A DNA stretch of 64,000 bases from Imperialibacter sp040222385 (GCF_040222385.1 NZ_JAVKDF010000023.1:124001-188000), one strand, 5' to 3'; counted from the stretch's first letter, positions 38,740 to 47,738 are shown. Numbers and translations are program-made. Notes: generated by a model from the sequence alone, not told the origin.

Positions 38740-39618
38740 ATGAAAAATGTTTCGATCTTTTTTATTGTCAGTATATATGTGCTTATCAGCGGCTGCTCAA
38801 ACGATTCTGGTAAGGAATCAACGGAAGCCCCCAAAAGCCTTGTGGGAACGTGGGAGTTGGTGTCTTACATGAGCGACTCCAGTGGTGGAAAGGCATGGAT
38901 AGATCACCCCTCCAATATTCTATACCAAAAACACCTGACCCCGACCCATTTTACCTGGATAAGCTATCAGAAAGATAATGACCAACTTGTGGGGATGGGA
39001 GGCGGAACTTACACCTACGATGGTGAGAATTATGTTGAAAACATTGAATTTTTTCTACCAGCCACCAGTAGCATCCTCGGCCAAAAAATCAACTTCACGG
39101 CTGACTTTGTGGACGGTGAATGGCATCATAGAGGTTTCGTGAAAGATTTTGAGTTTGATGTCGAAAGTGCTGAAACAGTTGTCGTGGATTCGTCTCGCAT
39201 TGAGGAAATGTGGAGGAAGGTATCCTCAGTTGCAGAAAACGATTCTTCTCTGGTCGGAACCTGGGAGCTGGTTTCCTATCATGAAAGGGAAGGCGGTCCT
39301 GAAATGAGCTACCCTGGCTTTGTGAAGTATATGAAGCTTGTGACTCCTTCACATTTTGTTTGGATTCAATACAATGATGACGGAGACTATATTTCAGGAA
39401 CAGGCACAGGATCCATTATCTATGACGGGAAGACGTACACCGAGAATGTGGCAATGATTCACCCGTCGGGTCACACCCTAACGGGGGCTACCATTACATT
39501 TGGTGGTGTTGTTAACGCCAACAGGTGGACACTTTTTGCGGAAAAGACAGTGAAGCAAGGACAAGAAATTGACTCCGTATACATAGATGAAACGTGGGCG
39601 AGATATAAAAGACCATAA
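38740..39618 (+). CDS. Lipoprotein with two tandem lipocalin-like repeats
   Basis: The start chosen (MKNVSIFFIVSIYVL) places the lipobox ISGC correctly near residue 16. The mature protein is an internal duplication: LVGTWELVSYMSDSSGG opens the first half and LVGTWELVSYHEREGG the second. Each continues with similar strands (THFTWISYQKDND versus SHFVWIQYNDDGD; GGGTYTYDGENYVEN versus GTGSIIYDGKTYTEN) and ends with EEMWRK or DETWARY. Each half resembles a small lipocalin-like domain. A strong terminator follows. Ligand and role are unknown. Confidence 0.8.
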   Translation: MKNVSIFFIVSIYVLISGCSNDSGKESTEAPKSLVGTWELVSYMSDSSGGKAWIDHPSNILYQKHLTPTHFTWISYQKDNDQLVGMGGGTYTYDGENYVENIEFFLPATSSILGQKINFTADFVDGEWHHRGFVKDFEFDVESAETVVVDSSRIEEMWRKVSSVAENDSSLVGTWELVSYHEREGGPEMSYPGFVKYMKLVTPSHFVWIQYNDDGDYISGTGTGSIIYDGKTYTENVAMIHPSGHTLTGATITFGGVVNANRWTLFAEKTVKQGQEIDSVYIDETWARYKRP

Positions 39619-39639
39619 GTGATTGATGAATAGGGCCAG

Positions 39640-39674
39640 GAGCCGGGATAACCTCCCGGCTCTTTTATTTTTAT
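39640..39674 (+). terminator. Intrinsic terminator after the lipocalin-repeat lipoprotein
   Basis: GAGCCGGGA and TCCCGGCTC form a perfect nine-base-pair stem with a five-base loop, followed directly by TTTTATTTTTATTT. This is a textbook intrinsic terminator 22 bases after the stop codon. Confidence 0.9.
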
Positions 39675-39691
39675 TTCTTCTACAAAAAGAC

Positions 39692-39717
39692 AACATAATG
39701 CATTACTTTTATGTTTG
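39692..39717 (+). promoter_or_regulatory. Promoter with overlapping inverted repeat, putative PadR operator
   Basis: TATGTTTG (39710-39717) is an exact -7 match, 17 bases before the padR-like ATG. The inverted repeat AACATAA (39692-39698) and TTATGTT (39709-39715) overlaps it. PadR regulators commonly bind such ATGT/ACAT dyads at their own promoter, so autorepression is a reasonable inference. Confidence 0.5.
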
Positions 39718-39734
39718 TATAACTAATAGTGACT

Positions 39735-40070
39735 ATGAAAGGCTCGTATTTGGGTGAATTGGAAGAACTTATACTGCTGACAGTTGGGGCATTGTTTGAT
39801 GAGGCCTATGGCGTGGCTGTAATGGATGAAATAGAAAAGCAGACTGGAAGAAGCATGAATGTAAGTGCAGCCCATGCTGTGTTGCGTAGGCTGGAAGAGA
39901 AGAGCTATGTAACGTCACGGATGGGAGGAGCGACCAACGAAAGAGGCGGGCGACGCAAGCGGTACTTCACTTTGACGGCCGTTGGTAAAAAGGCGTTGGA
40001 TGAGTCTTTTGCTTTCAGGAGCGAGCTGTATAAAAGGATACCAAAAATTGCCTTCAACTTTTCATTATGA
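39735..40070 (+). CDS. PadR-family transcriptional regulator
   Basis: The 111-residue winged-helix protein begins MKGSYLGELEELILL and has the PadR helix-turn-helix and wing: MNVSAAHAVLRRLEEKSYV and RGGRRKRYFTLTAVGKKAL. A GTG two codons upstream is an alternative start. Its stop overlaps the permease start (ATGA), so the two are translationally coupled. In Bacteroidota and Acidobacteria, PadR genes often precede FtsX-type permeases of this kind, and the regulator probably controls the permease. Confidence 0.92.
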   Translation: MKGSYLGELEELILLTVGALFDEAYGVAVMDEIEKQTGRSMNVSAAHAVLRRLEEKSYVTSRMGGATNERGGRRKRYFTLTAVGKKALDESFAFRSELYKRIPKIAFNFSL

Positions 40071-42658
40071 AGCAGCTATCGCCGCCTAAATGGGCTGATA
40101 AATTCCTTAGGTGGTATTGCAATCCCGATCTTCTGGAGGAGATCGAAGGGGATATCTATGAGATTTTTGAGAGGGAGGCTGCTGTAGACACCCAAAAAGC
40201 CCGGCGGCGGTTTATTTGGAATGTACTTCGGTTTTTCAGGTGGGCGAACATTAAAAGAACAAACTCAAATTATAAGGCTAATCAAATGGGACTCATTAAA
40301 AATTACTTTACGGTAGGTTTCAGAAACCTATCCAAAAACTGGGGCATATCGCTCATCAATATCCTCGGCTTGTCTGTAGCGATAGGCATGGGCATCGCCA
40401 TTTTCATATTTGTTGATATGCAGACGCATATGGACGATTTCCACTCCAACAGGAAGAATATTTACCAATTGATCAATCATGTGAAAACCGAGAACAGCAC
40501 TGCAATGTGGGCGGATGCTCCCTTGCTGATAGGGCCGGATTTGGTGGACAAGCACGCTGGAGTTGACAACGTGGTGCGGGTCGAATTCCAGTACGGCAAT
40601 ATGCGGTTTGGTGACAACGTTTTTAGTGAGTTGGTATCGTTTGTTGACCCGGCTCTGCTGAAAGTGTTTGATTTTCCGATCAAGTATGGAGATGTAAATG
40701 CGCTGGAGAATAAAAGCTATGTGGTGATTGATAAAAATACCGCCGAGAAATATTTCGGACAGGAAAACCCAATGGGCAGGGATGTTTCCATCAAGTATTC
40801 CAACGGTTTGATTCAGAACTATACGGTGGGGGCGGTAATGGACAAGACGCCGGATAAAGCGAGCTTTTCCTTCGAAATCATGGTGCCTATCGACAACTTC
40901 TTTGATTTAAAGCTCGAAGATCACTACGACTGGTCATATGCTACTGATGCTATTTTTATTGAAATGAAAGATGGTCATCAGCCGCAGGAGTTAGAGGAGA
41001 CTTTTAATGGATTTGTGGCTCTTCAGAATCAGACAAGTAGCAAATGGCCTATCGAACAATTTGAAATGGTGCCATTGGGTCAACTAGCGCTGAGGTCATT
41101 TGAAATAGATGGTTCGATAAGCGGAGCCGGGCACCCAGCCGGGCGTATTGGGCTTTCTGTCGTAGCATCTATGTTGGTTTTGCTGGCTTGTTTTAATTAT
41201 ATGAACATTTCCGTCACAGCTGCCACAAGACGTTTGAAGGAAATAGCCATGAGGAAGGTGATTGGAGGAAACCGGCGACAGATTATTTACCAATTCATTT
41301 TGGAAAACATCATTCTGTGCACTTTCGCTTTGGCTTTGGGTACCGTAATGAGCTATTATTTCTTTTTGCCTGGGCTAAACACAATGATCCCGATTACTAT
41401 TCCTTTTGAATTTTCAAGTTTTCCCATGCTGATTGCCTTCTTCGGTGGGCTGTTACTATTTATTGGCCTAGTGTCAGGTGCCTATCCGGCCTTCTATGTG
41501 TCGAAGTTTCAGCCAACCAGTATTTTCAGAGGAAATGAGAAGCTCGGTTCGAAGAACGTCTTTAGCAAAATATTGCTGGGCTTTCAGTTTTTCTTTGCCA
41601 TAAGCACGATCATCGCTTGCTTTGTTTTTACTGACAATGCCATTTATCAGGCAGAAAAAGACTGGGGATACAACCCCAAAGGAATCATTTCAATGCCACT
41701 GGTGGAGGCGTCGGACTTTCGGGCCTTGAGGGATGCAGCTAACAAGAATACCTCTGTTTTGAGCTATGCCGGGAGTAACTACCATGTAGCCAGGGCCAAC
41801 AAACTCACCAAAGCCGAGGTGCTTGATAAGGAGGTCAAAACCTATGCTTTTCATGTGGGCGAAAACTATATGGAAACGATGGGCTTCCGCCTGAAGGAAG
41901 GGCGGTTCTTTGGAGACAGCAAAGCAGCTGACCAATCAGGAAGTATTATTGTAACAGAAATGTTTGTTGAAAAGGCCGGTTGGGGCGATGCCATAGGCCA
42001 ACAGGTGACTTACGATAGCACACGGTACACAGTAGTGGGGGTAGTTGAAAACTTTATGTGCAATGCTTTTTATGATGAAATGCTACCATCTGTTTTCACT
42101 GCTGCTCCCGAGGAGGATTTTAATTATTTCGTAGTGAAAACCGCTGCGGGGAATGAAAAAGAGCTGGACGAATATTTTGCATCAGCATGGACAGGAATTG
42201 CCCCTAACGACCCTTACAACAGCAAGTATCAGGTAGATGTTTTTGATTACTTCTTCAAAGAGAATCAGGGAAATATTGTAATCATAAGCTTCATCTCTGG
42301 CTTAGCTATTGTGCTGGCTTGTCTGGGCTTGTTTGGTTTGCTCGGCTTTAGCATTCAAAGTCGGAAAAAGGAATTTGGGATAAGGAAGGTGCTGGGGGCT
42401 GATGCGACGCAAATTATCAGGATAGCCAGCAAGCAGTATTTTTGGACGATAGTTGTCGCCTTTCTTTTGGGGGCTCCGGCGGGCGCTTTTCTCATCACCC
42501 AAATGATCAACGCCATTTATCCGGATCCTAAGGAAACGACAGCGCTACCTTTTATTCTGGCGATGGGCATAGTGCTCGTGACTACCGTTGTAACAGTGGC
42601 GAGCCAGGTGACCAAAGCCACCAGCGTAAATCCTGTGCAGACGTTGCGAAGCGAGTAG
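40067..42658 (+). CDS. FtsX/MacB-type ABC transporter permease with N-terminal prefix domain
   Basis: The 863-residue permease begins with an about 75-residue cytoplasmic prefix (PPKWADKFLRWYCNPDLLEEI), known as permease prefix domain 2, which is found in PadR-linked permeases. Two MacB-periplasmic and FtsX units follow, each with an N-terminal helix (ISLINILGLSVAIGMGIAIF) and three further helices; ISVTAATRRLKEIAMRKVIGG and FGIRKVLGADATQIIRIAS mark the cytoplasmic coupling segments. No ATPase gene adjoins it, so the nucleotide-binding partner is encoded elsewhere. The substrate is unknown; lipids or lipoproteins are possible. Confidence 0.9.
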   Translation: MKQLSPPKWADKFLRWYCNPDLLEEIEGDIYEIFEREAAVDTQKARRRFIWNVLRFFRWANIKRTNSNYKANQMGLIKNYFTVGFRNLSKNWGISLINILGLSVAIGMGIAIFIFVDMQTHMDDFHSNRKNIYQLINHVKTENSTAMWADAPLLIGPDLVDKHAGVDNVVRVEFQYGNMRFGDNVFSELVSFVDPALLKVFDFPIKYGDVNALENKSYVVIDKNTAEKYFGQENPMGRDVSIKYSNGLIQNYTVGAVMDKTPDKASFSFEIMVPIDNFFDLKLEDHYDWSYATDAIFIEMKDGHQPQELEETFNGFVALQNQTSSKWPIEQFEMVPLGQLALRSFEIDGSISGAGHPAGRIGLSVVASMLVLLACFNYMNISVTAATRRLKEIAMRKVIGGNRRQIIYQFILENIILCTFALALGTVMSYYFFLPGLNTMIPITIPFEFSSFPMLIAFFGGLLLFIGLVSGAYPAFYVSKFQPTSIFRGNEKLGSKNVFSKILLGFQFFFAISTIIACFVFTDNAIYQAEKDWGYNPKGIISMPLVEASDFRALRDAANKNTSVLSYAGSNYHVARANKLTKAEVLDKEVKTYAFHVGENYMETMGFRLKEGRFFGDSKAADQSGSIIVTEMFVEKAGWGDAIGQQVTYDSTRYTVVGVVENFMCNAFYDEMLPSVFTAAPEEDFNYFVVKTAAGNEKELDEYFASAWTGIAPNDPYNSKYQVDVFDYFFKENQGNIVIISFISGLAIVLACLGLFGLLGFSIQSRKKEFGIRKVLGADATQIIRIASKQYFWTIVVAFLLGAPAGAFLITQMINAIYPDPKETTALPFILAMGIVLVTTVVTVASQVTKATSVNPVQTLRSE

Positions 42659-42671
42659 AAATAGAAATGTT

Positions 42672-42703
42672 GTGCCGGTGGGGTTGCCCGCCGGCATCAT
42701 TTT
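42672..42703. terminator. GC-rich hairpin between convergent permease and comB
   Basis: TGCCGGTGGG pairs with CCCGCCGGCA (one G-T pair) around a four-base loop, followed on the plus strand by CATTTT. It lies between convergent genes and probably terminates transcription of the permease unit, perhaps in both directions. Confidence 0.75.
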
Positions 42704-43409
42704 AGCACGCTAAAACGAGATGTCCCTCCGTCAGCACAGGAACAACATCAAACCGATCTTCCTGCACGCAAAATTCGATGTCCTTGAATACCTCCAGCTT
42801 GTTCAGCCGACGGGCATGCGACGATGCCTTCACAAATGTGAAGAGGTCATTTTTTTCGACCTGGTAGAGCTTTGCCATCATTCGGGGGACATCGCACTCA
42901 GGTTGGTGCGAAGTGGCCAGCCTTTCAACCAGGGCGCCGGCAAACAGGCTGTCCTCAAGATTCACTTTTCCTTTCCAGGCCGCACAAACTACTACCACAT
43001 CTTTGTCTTGCTGCTGGATGTATTTTGCAACGGCGCTCAGGTTGAGGAAGGCACCGATAACGATTTGATCTGCTGTCTTTGATTTTTCGATAGCTAGGGT
43101 ACCATTGGTGGTGGTAACGGCCACTTTCTGCCCTTTCAGGTGAGGTTCCATGTATTCGAAAGGGGAGTTGCCCATGTCGAAGCCTTCCACCTTGCTGCCG
43201 TTGCGTTCACCGGCGGTATAGTAACCTTCTTGCTTGAGCCCTTTGCAGATGTCCGCATCGGCCAATGGTTTGATGGCGGCTACTCCGGTGGCCAGGCCCG
43301 ACACCATGCAGGAGGTGGCTCTGAGTATGTCTACCACCACCACAATTTTGCCTTTTAACTCGTATTGATGGATTAGTTCCGGAGAAAGGCAGACATCAAT
43401 ATTCCTCAT
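42702..43409 (-). CDS. comB: 2-phosphosulfolactate phosphatase (ComB)
   Basis: ComB hydrolyses 2-phosphosulfolactate to sulfolactate, a coenzyme M step in archaea; bacterial homologues may serve other sulfonate metabolism. Family segments are clear: VVVVDILRATSCMVSGL near residues 21-37, GERNGSKVEGFDMGNSP and VAVTTTNGTLAI. At 235 residues the length is normal. It begins 4 bases after the gcvT stop, so the two are one operon. The other coenzyme M genes are absent from the window. Confidence 0.9.
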   Translation of the reverse strand: MRNIDVCLSPELIHQYELKGKIVVVVDILRATSCMVSGLATGVAAIKPLADADICKGLKQEGYYTAGERNGSKVEGFDMGNSPFEYMEPHLKGQKVAVTTTNGTLAIEKSKTADQIVIGAFLNLSAVAKYIQQQDKDVVVVCAAWKGKVNLEDSLFAGALVERLATSHQPECDVPRMMAKLYQVEKNDLFTFVKASSHARRLNKLEVFKDIEFCVQEDRFDVVPVLTEGHLVLAC

Positions 43410-43413
43410 CAGT

Positions 43414-44511
43414 TTACTTTTTTAGAAAAGGCACTTTTACCACTTTGGCCTTTAGGAACTTGCCCCTTACTCCCACAAATATTTCCGTGTCGGGCTGGCT
43501 GTATGCTTTGTTCACGTAGCCCATGCCTATGCCTATGCCAAGGGTGGGCGATTGTGAGCCGGATGTTACTTCGCCAATTTTTTCTTCAGAGGCATTGAAC
43601 AGCTCGTAGTGCGCTCGTGGAATGCCTCTGTCAACCAATTCGAAGCCAACCAGCTTTTTGCTGATACCAGCTTCTTTTTGGGCCTTGATGGCTGCGGAGT
43701 TAGTGAATTCTTTGGTGAATTTAGTTATCCAGCCTAGGCCGGCTTCAATTGGAGAGGTGGTATCGTCGATATCATTGCCATACAAGCAGAAGCCCATTTC
43801 CAGACGCAGGGTGTCTCTGGCACCAAGCCCAATAGGTTTGATGCCAGCGTCTTTTCCAGCTTCAAATACTTTATCCCAGAGCTTTTTAGCGTCCTCATTT
43901 TTTACATACAGCTCAAAGCCGCCTGCGCCTGTATAGCCTGTAGCGGAAATGATAACGTCTTTGATGCCGCCCATTTCTCCTACAGTGAAGTGGTAGTAGC
44001 CAATAGCTGAAAGATCGACGCTAGTGAGCTTTTGAAGGACCTCTAGTGCCTTCGGGCCTTGCACCGCAAAAAGAGAAGTGGCGTCGGAGATATTGGTCAT
44101 TTTTGCTCTGAAGGAATTGTGACTGCTGATCCAGTTCCAGTCTTTGTCGATATTGGAGGCGTTGACCACTAGCAGGTATTTCTCGTCAGCCATTTTATAT
44201 ACCAGCAGGTCGTCGACAATGCCGCCCTTGTCGTTGGGCAGGCAGGAGTACTGCGCCTGTCCGTCTACTAGTTTCGAAGCATCGTTGGATGTCACGCTTT
44301 GGATGAGGGGCAGGGCACCCGGGCCCTCTACCATAAACTCTCCCATGTGCGACACATCGAAGACACCTACGGCATTTCTAACGGTATGGTGTTCGTCCAG
44401 GTCAGAGGAGTAGCGAACAGGCATATTGTAGCCTGCGAAAGGCACCATTTTGCCACCCAGGGCCACGTGAGCATCGTTGAGGGCAACTTTTTTCAATTCT
44501 GCAGAATCCAT
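43414..44511 (-). CDS. gcvT: Glycine cleavage system aminomethyltransferase (T protein)
   Basis: GcvT transfers the methylene group from the H protein to tetrahydrofolate, releasing ammonia, during glycine breakdown. The 365-residue protein contains KMVPFAGYNMPVRYSS near the N-terminus, NDASKLVDGQAQYSCLPNDKGG, and RDTLRLEMGFCLYGND, all typical GcvT segments. The C-terminal barrel includes GEVTSGSQSPTLGIGIGMGYV. The gcvH and gcvP genes are not in the window. It is cotranscribed with comB. Confidence 0.96.
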   Translation of the reverse strand: MDSAELKKVALNDAHVALGGKMVPFAGYNMPVRYSSDLDEHHTVRNAVGVFDVSHMGEFMVEGPGALPLIQSVTSNDASKLVDGQAQYSCLPNDKGGIVDDLLVYKMADEKYLLVVNASNIDKDWNWISSHNSFRAKMTNISDATSLFAVQGPKALEVLQKLTSVDLSAIGYYHFTVGEMGGIKDVIISATGYTGAGGFELYVKNEDAKKLWDKVFEAGKDAGIKPIGLGARDTLRLEMGFCLYGNDIDDTTSPIEAGLGWITKFTKEFTNSAAIKAQKEAGISKKLVGFELVDRGIPRAHYELFNASEEKIGEVTSGSQSPTLGIGIGMGYVNKAYSQPDTEIFVGVRGKFLKAKVVKVPFLKK

Positions 44512-44874
44512 TCTTTTTGCTGTTTATTCGGAAGCTGCAAAAGTAGTAATATTTGACAAGGGACAGCATATGATCAGCAGCAGAATATCATTTAAGGATG
44601 ACAGAATATGCAAGCGAACGTCATTGTCTTGATGTGGGCATGGTGTGTTTCGATTGGTTTAAGGTTTTAATAATTGGCCGACTTTTTGCATAACCCACAA
44701 TAGCAGGTAGCATGCTATCGCTACTTTTTGATCCCGTGTTATTGCTCAGCATCCTTATGCGAGTTTTTTTTAAAGGCGGAGGCTATAGCTGATAGTGCCT
44801 GGCCTACCTGAGATTCAGGGTTTGAACTTAAGATTTTTTATAAGACCAATATCATTTTTTAAACGATTCGTACT
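44512..44874. other. Divergent intergenic region between gcvT and an outer-membrane-type gene
   Basis: This 363-base gap holds both promoters. On the minus strand TACTTTTG (44538-44545) matches TAnnTTTG exactly, 26 bases before gcvT. On the plus strand a T-rich stretch GCCGACTTTTT (44677-44687) recurs elsewhere in the window. A short palindrome AGCATGCT lies near 44710. I see no coding potential or riboswitch; in particular I could not recognise the tandem glycine riboswitch sometimes found before gcv genes. Confidence 0.45.
44538..44545 (-). promoter_or_regulatory. Putative -7 promoter element for gcvT-comB
   Basis: On the minus strand this reads TACTTTTG, an exact match to TAnnTTTG, at a suitable distance (26 bases) from the gcvT start. 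The -33 TTG is not obvious. Confidence 0.4.
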
Positions 44875-45942
44875 ATGAAAGCAAAACTGATTTTTTCATT
44901 TGTGGCTGCTCTAGTTATTTCATTTGCAGCTTATGCACAGGAACCAACTGCCGACAGCCTGGCGGAAAGGGTGGTTATCACTACTCACGATGGCATTGTA
45001 AGAGTAGGTGTTATCGTGAGCGATGATGGGAGAGAAATACTTCTTGAAACGGAGAACCTTGGAAAAATTTATATATCCAAGAGCGATGTCAAAACGATCA
45101 GACCCTTTGCCGAGTCGGATCGTATTGACGTAACCGGAGAGTACCAGGGCAATGACCCGTTCAGTACAAGGTACTATTTCACTACCAATGCACTACCAAT
45201 CAGGAAGGGCGAGGACTATGGTATGCTCAACCTGTACGGGCCTGAAGTTCATTTCTCCCTAACCAACAATTTTTCCGCTGGCATTATGTCTACCTGGATT
45301 GCCAGTCCGTTCGTTGGGGTATTCAAAGTATCAATCCCGACGGCCAACGAGAAAGTGAATTTCGGCGTGGGAACGCTACTGGGTTCGTCAGGATACATCA
45401 ACAATTTCAGGGGTACGGGTGCGTTGCATTGGGGTATGGTGACTTTTGGCAACCGCAGAAGCAACCTCACCTTTTCGGCAGGCTATCTGTACGTCAAGCT
45501 GGGTACAGATAACTATTACGAGGAGCCGGGCATTTACCCTGTGGTAATGAACGAATTTGGAGGATACGACTACCCAAATATTCCTTACCGATCTGAGAAA
45601 AATGGAATGGCAAAGGCACCGTCTTTTTCGATAGCCGGGGTAACGCCTTTGGGAAACAAGTCAAGTTTTATTTTTGATTCCATGTTTTTTGTGGCCAGCC
45701 AATACCGCAACAGCAGTACGTGGCACGAAACCTACGACGGCAATGGGATGCTTACTTCGATAACAATCTCGGATGAGTCTGGTTATGAAAAGTTTTCAGC
45801 ACTGGTTTTGATGCCTGGAGTTAGATTTCAGCATCGGGAAGGGCGTGCCTTCCAGATAGCTCTCGCTGGTGTTACGGTGTTTCAGGACGGGGAGGTCAAC
45901 TCCTTTCCACTGCCTAATTGCTCGTGGTTCTTTAAGATTTAA
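44875..45942 (+). CDS. Exported protein of unknown function, probably outer-membrane associated
   Basis: A clear signal peptide (IFSFVAALVISFAAYAQ, cleavage after Ala-Gln) starts the 355-residue protein. Residues 30-80 contain VVITTHDGIVRVGVIVSDDGREILLETE (cited in part), resembling a small beta domain. The rest alternates Gly, aromatic and polar residues (NNFSAGIMSTWIASPFVGVF, LTFSAGYLYVKLG) as in short outer-membrane beta-barrels, and the C-terminus ends CSWFFKI. I do not recognise a named family. It is followed by a terminator. Confidence 0.7.
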   Translation: MKAKLIFSFVAALVISFAAYAQEPTADSLAERVVITTHDGIVRVGVIVSDDGREILLETENLGKIYISKSDVKTIRPFAESDRIDVTGEYQGNDPFSTRYYFTTNALPIRKGEDYGMLNLYGPEVHFSLTNNFSAGIMSTWIASPFVGVFKVSIPTANEKVNFGVGTLLGSSGYINNFRGTGALHWGMVTFGNRRSNLTFSAGYLYVKLGTDNYYEEPGIYPVVMNEFGGYDYPNIPYRSEKNGMAKAPSFSIAGVTPLGNKSSFIFDSMFFVASQYRNSSTWHETYDGNGMLTSITISDESGYEKFSALVLMPGVRFQHREGRAFQIALAGVTVFQDGEVNSFPLPNCSWFFKI

Positions 45943-45972
45943 TAGTGGTGGACATGCCTTGCCACCTACGTC

Positions 45973-46016
45973 AACTCAGCCGTTCTTATTTAGGGGCGGC
46001 TGGGTTGGCTATTTTT
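45973..46016. terminator. Intrinsic terminator between convergent genes
   Basis: AACTCAGCCG and CGGCTGGGTT pair over ten bases (one G-T pair) with a 14-base loop, followed by GGCTATTTTT on the plus strand. It lies 31 bases after the upstream stop codon and just before the end of the convergent metZ gene. Confidence 0.75.
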
Positions 46017-46033
46017 GCAGGAAAGTGATGTGT

Positions 46034-47215
46034 TTACTTTGAAGCTTTGATGGCCTGCTCCAAGTCTTCTTTAATGTCATCCAGGTGTTCCAGTCCCACA
46101 GAGACTCTGATCAGCCCATCCGTGATGCCCACTACTTTTTTCTCCTCTGCGTTGAGCTTCGAGTGTGTAGTAGAGGCAGGGTGAGTCGCTATGGTGCGTG
46201 TGTCGCCCAAATTGGCTGAGAAAGAGATCATTTTCAGTGCATTGAGGAATCTCTTTCCTCTTTCTACTCCACCACCCAGCTCAAAGGTGACGAGGCCGCC
46301 GCCAAGGGTCATTTGTTTTTTTGCCAACGCCTGTTGAGGGTGAGAAGGAAGGAAAGGATATTTCACCCAAACCACCTCGGCGTGGCTTTCCAGGTGAGTG
46401 GCTAGCTTGAGCGCATTGTCACAATGTTTTTCCATCCGCACTGCCAGTGTTTCCAGGCTCTTGGAAAGAATCCAACCATTAAATGGAGACATGGCAGGGC
46501 CAGTGTGTCGGGCGAAGAACCTTACTTTTTCAATATGTTCCTTGCTGCCGAGCACAGCACCGCCAATCGCTCTTCCCTGGCCGTCGATAAACTTAGTGGC
46601 TGAGTGGGTAACGATGTGCACACCGTATTTGGCTGGGTTTTGCAGGTAAGGGGTAGCAAAGCAGTTGTCGATATTGACAATCAGGTTGTGTTTTTTACCG
46701 AACTTCCCTAACCACTCCAGGTCTATCAAGTCGAGCGCTGGGTTAGAGGGAGTTTCCGCAAAAACCATTTTTGTATTGGGTGTTACAGCTTTTTCCCATA
46801 CTTCAGCGGGGTCGCTCAGGTCTACGTAAGTATGTGTGATACCCCAGCGAGGGAAAAGCTGCGTCAGAATCTGGTGGGTGGAGCCGAAGACAGAACGGGA
46901 AGCGATGATATGGTCGCCGCTGTTCAGAAAAGCCGCCATGCTGGTGAACATGGCTGCCATACCCGAGGCCATGGCCATACCGTCCTCTGTTCCTTCTAAC
47001 AGACATAGCTTCTCGATAAATTCGTCATTATTGGGGTTGGAAAACCGGCTATATATGTTGCCTTGCTCCTCATTGGCAAATAACGCACGGGCTTGCTCAG
47101 CATTATCGAATACGAAACTAGACGTGGCGTAGATGGGCACACTGTGTTCTCGTTGTGAAGAACGTTCTGCCTGTATACGGATGGCATTGGTTTCGAAATG
47201 TTTTTTGCTGCTCAT
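46034..47215 (-). CDS. metZ: O-succinylhomoserine sulfhydrylase/trans-sulfuration enzyme
   Basis: This PLP enzyme makes homocysteine (or cystathionine) from an activated homoserine for methionine synthesis. The 393-residue chain has YSRFSNPNNDEFIEKLCLLEG (cited in part), FAETPSNPALDLIDLEWL, and the PLP-binding Lys in THSATKFIDGQGRAIGG. The GQGRAIGG segment and MSPFNGWILSKSLETL favour MetZ over cystathionine gamma-synthase MetB, although the two families overlap. It stands alone on the minus strand. Confidence 0.9.
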   Translation of the reverse strand: MSSKKHFETNAIRIQAERSSQREHSVPIYATSSFVFDNAEQARALFANEEQGNIYSRFSNPNNDEFIEKLCLLEGTEDGMAMASGMAAMFTSMAAFLNSGDHIIASRSVFGSTHQILTQLFPRWGITHTYVDLSDPAEVWEKAVTPNTKMVFAETPSNPALDLIDLEWLGKFGKKHNLIVNIDNCFATPYLQNPAKYGVHIVTHSATKFIDGQGRAIGGAVLGSKEHIEKVRFFARHTGPAMSPFNGWILSKSLETLAVRMEKHCDNALKLATHLESHAEVVWVKYPFLPSHPQQALAKKQMTLGGGLVTFELGGGVERGKRFLNALKMISFSANLGDTRTIATHPASTTHSKLNAEEKKVVGITDGLIRVSVGLEHLDDIKEDLEQAIKASK

Positions 47216-47366
47216 ATGCTGTAACTACAAAATTGAAGGCGACAAAGTGAAGGCTTATTTGGAACTTTTCAAAAAAATTAGTGGCTTTAAATACTGATTA
47301 AGCATTTAATTGTTGTTTTTTGAAGGACTTAATTTGATCTTCGAAGATTAAAGAACGGGAATAGCC

Positions 47367-47681
47367 ATGAAGGAAATAAGTGTAAACGAACTGAAAAAAC
47401 TGATGGATTCAGGAGCTGACTTTCAGCTGATTGACGTAAGAGAGCCCAATGAAGTGGCTCAGGCCAATATTGGCGGGCTGCACATACCTATGGGTAACAT
47501 GGCCGACAATATTGATAAAGTGGAGAAAGGTAAGCAAGTGGTTGTGTACTGCAGAAGCGGAAGAAGAAGCGGTACGGTTGTGGAGTTTCTCGAAAGAAAG
47601 GGACTTGATAATGCCTATAACCTGGCCGGTGGAATTTTGGCCTGGAAGGCTGAATTTGACCCGAACATGAATGTGAACTAA
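47367..47681 (+). CDS. Single-domain rhodanese-like sulfurtransferase
   Basis: Rhodanese domains carry sulfur as a Cys persulfide. The 104-residue protein has the family elements FQLIDVREPNEVAQANIGG and the active-site loop VVYCRSGRRSGTV, with catalytic Cys followed by RSGRRS. The ending AYNLAGGILAWKAEFD is also typical. There is no signal peptide, so it is cytoplasmic. Its divergent position next to metZ hints at sulfur metabolism, but this is only context. A terminator follows. Confidence 0.92.
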   Translation: MKEISVNELKKLMDSGADFQLIDVREPNEVAQANIGGLHIPMGNMADNIDKVEKGKQVVVYCRSGRRSGTVVEFLERKGLDNAYNLAGGILAWKAEFDPNMNVN

Positions 47682-47705
47682 CGTATATTCGGGTAGATAT
47701 ATACA

Positions 47706-47738
47706 AGCCCTGATCATTCAAAATGGTTGGGGTTTTTT
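47706..47738 (+). terminator. Intrinsic terminator after the rhodanese gene
   Basis: AGCCCTGATCAT pairs with ATGGTTGGGGTT over 12 positions, several of them G-T pairs, around a five-base loop. A run of six T residues (47733-47738) closes the element. The hairpin begins 24 bases after the stop codon. Confidence 0.65.

Noticed and set aside
44512..44874. Glycine riboswitch upstream of gcvT
   Set aside because: The -7 element leaves only a leader of about 20 bases before gcvT, too short for a riboswitch, and no conserved glycine-aptamer core was recognised.
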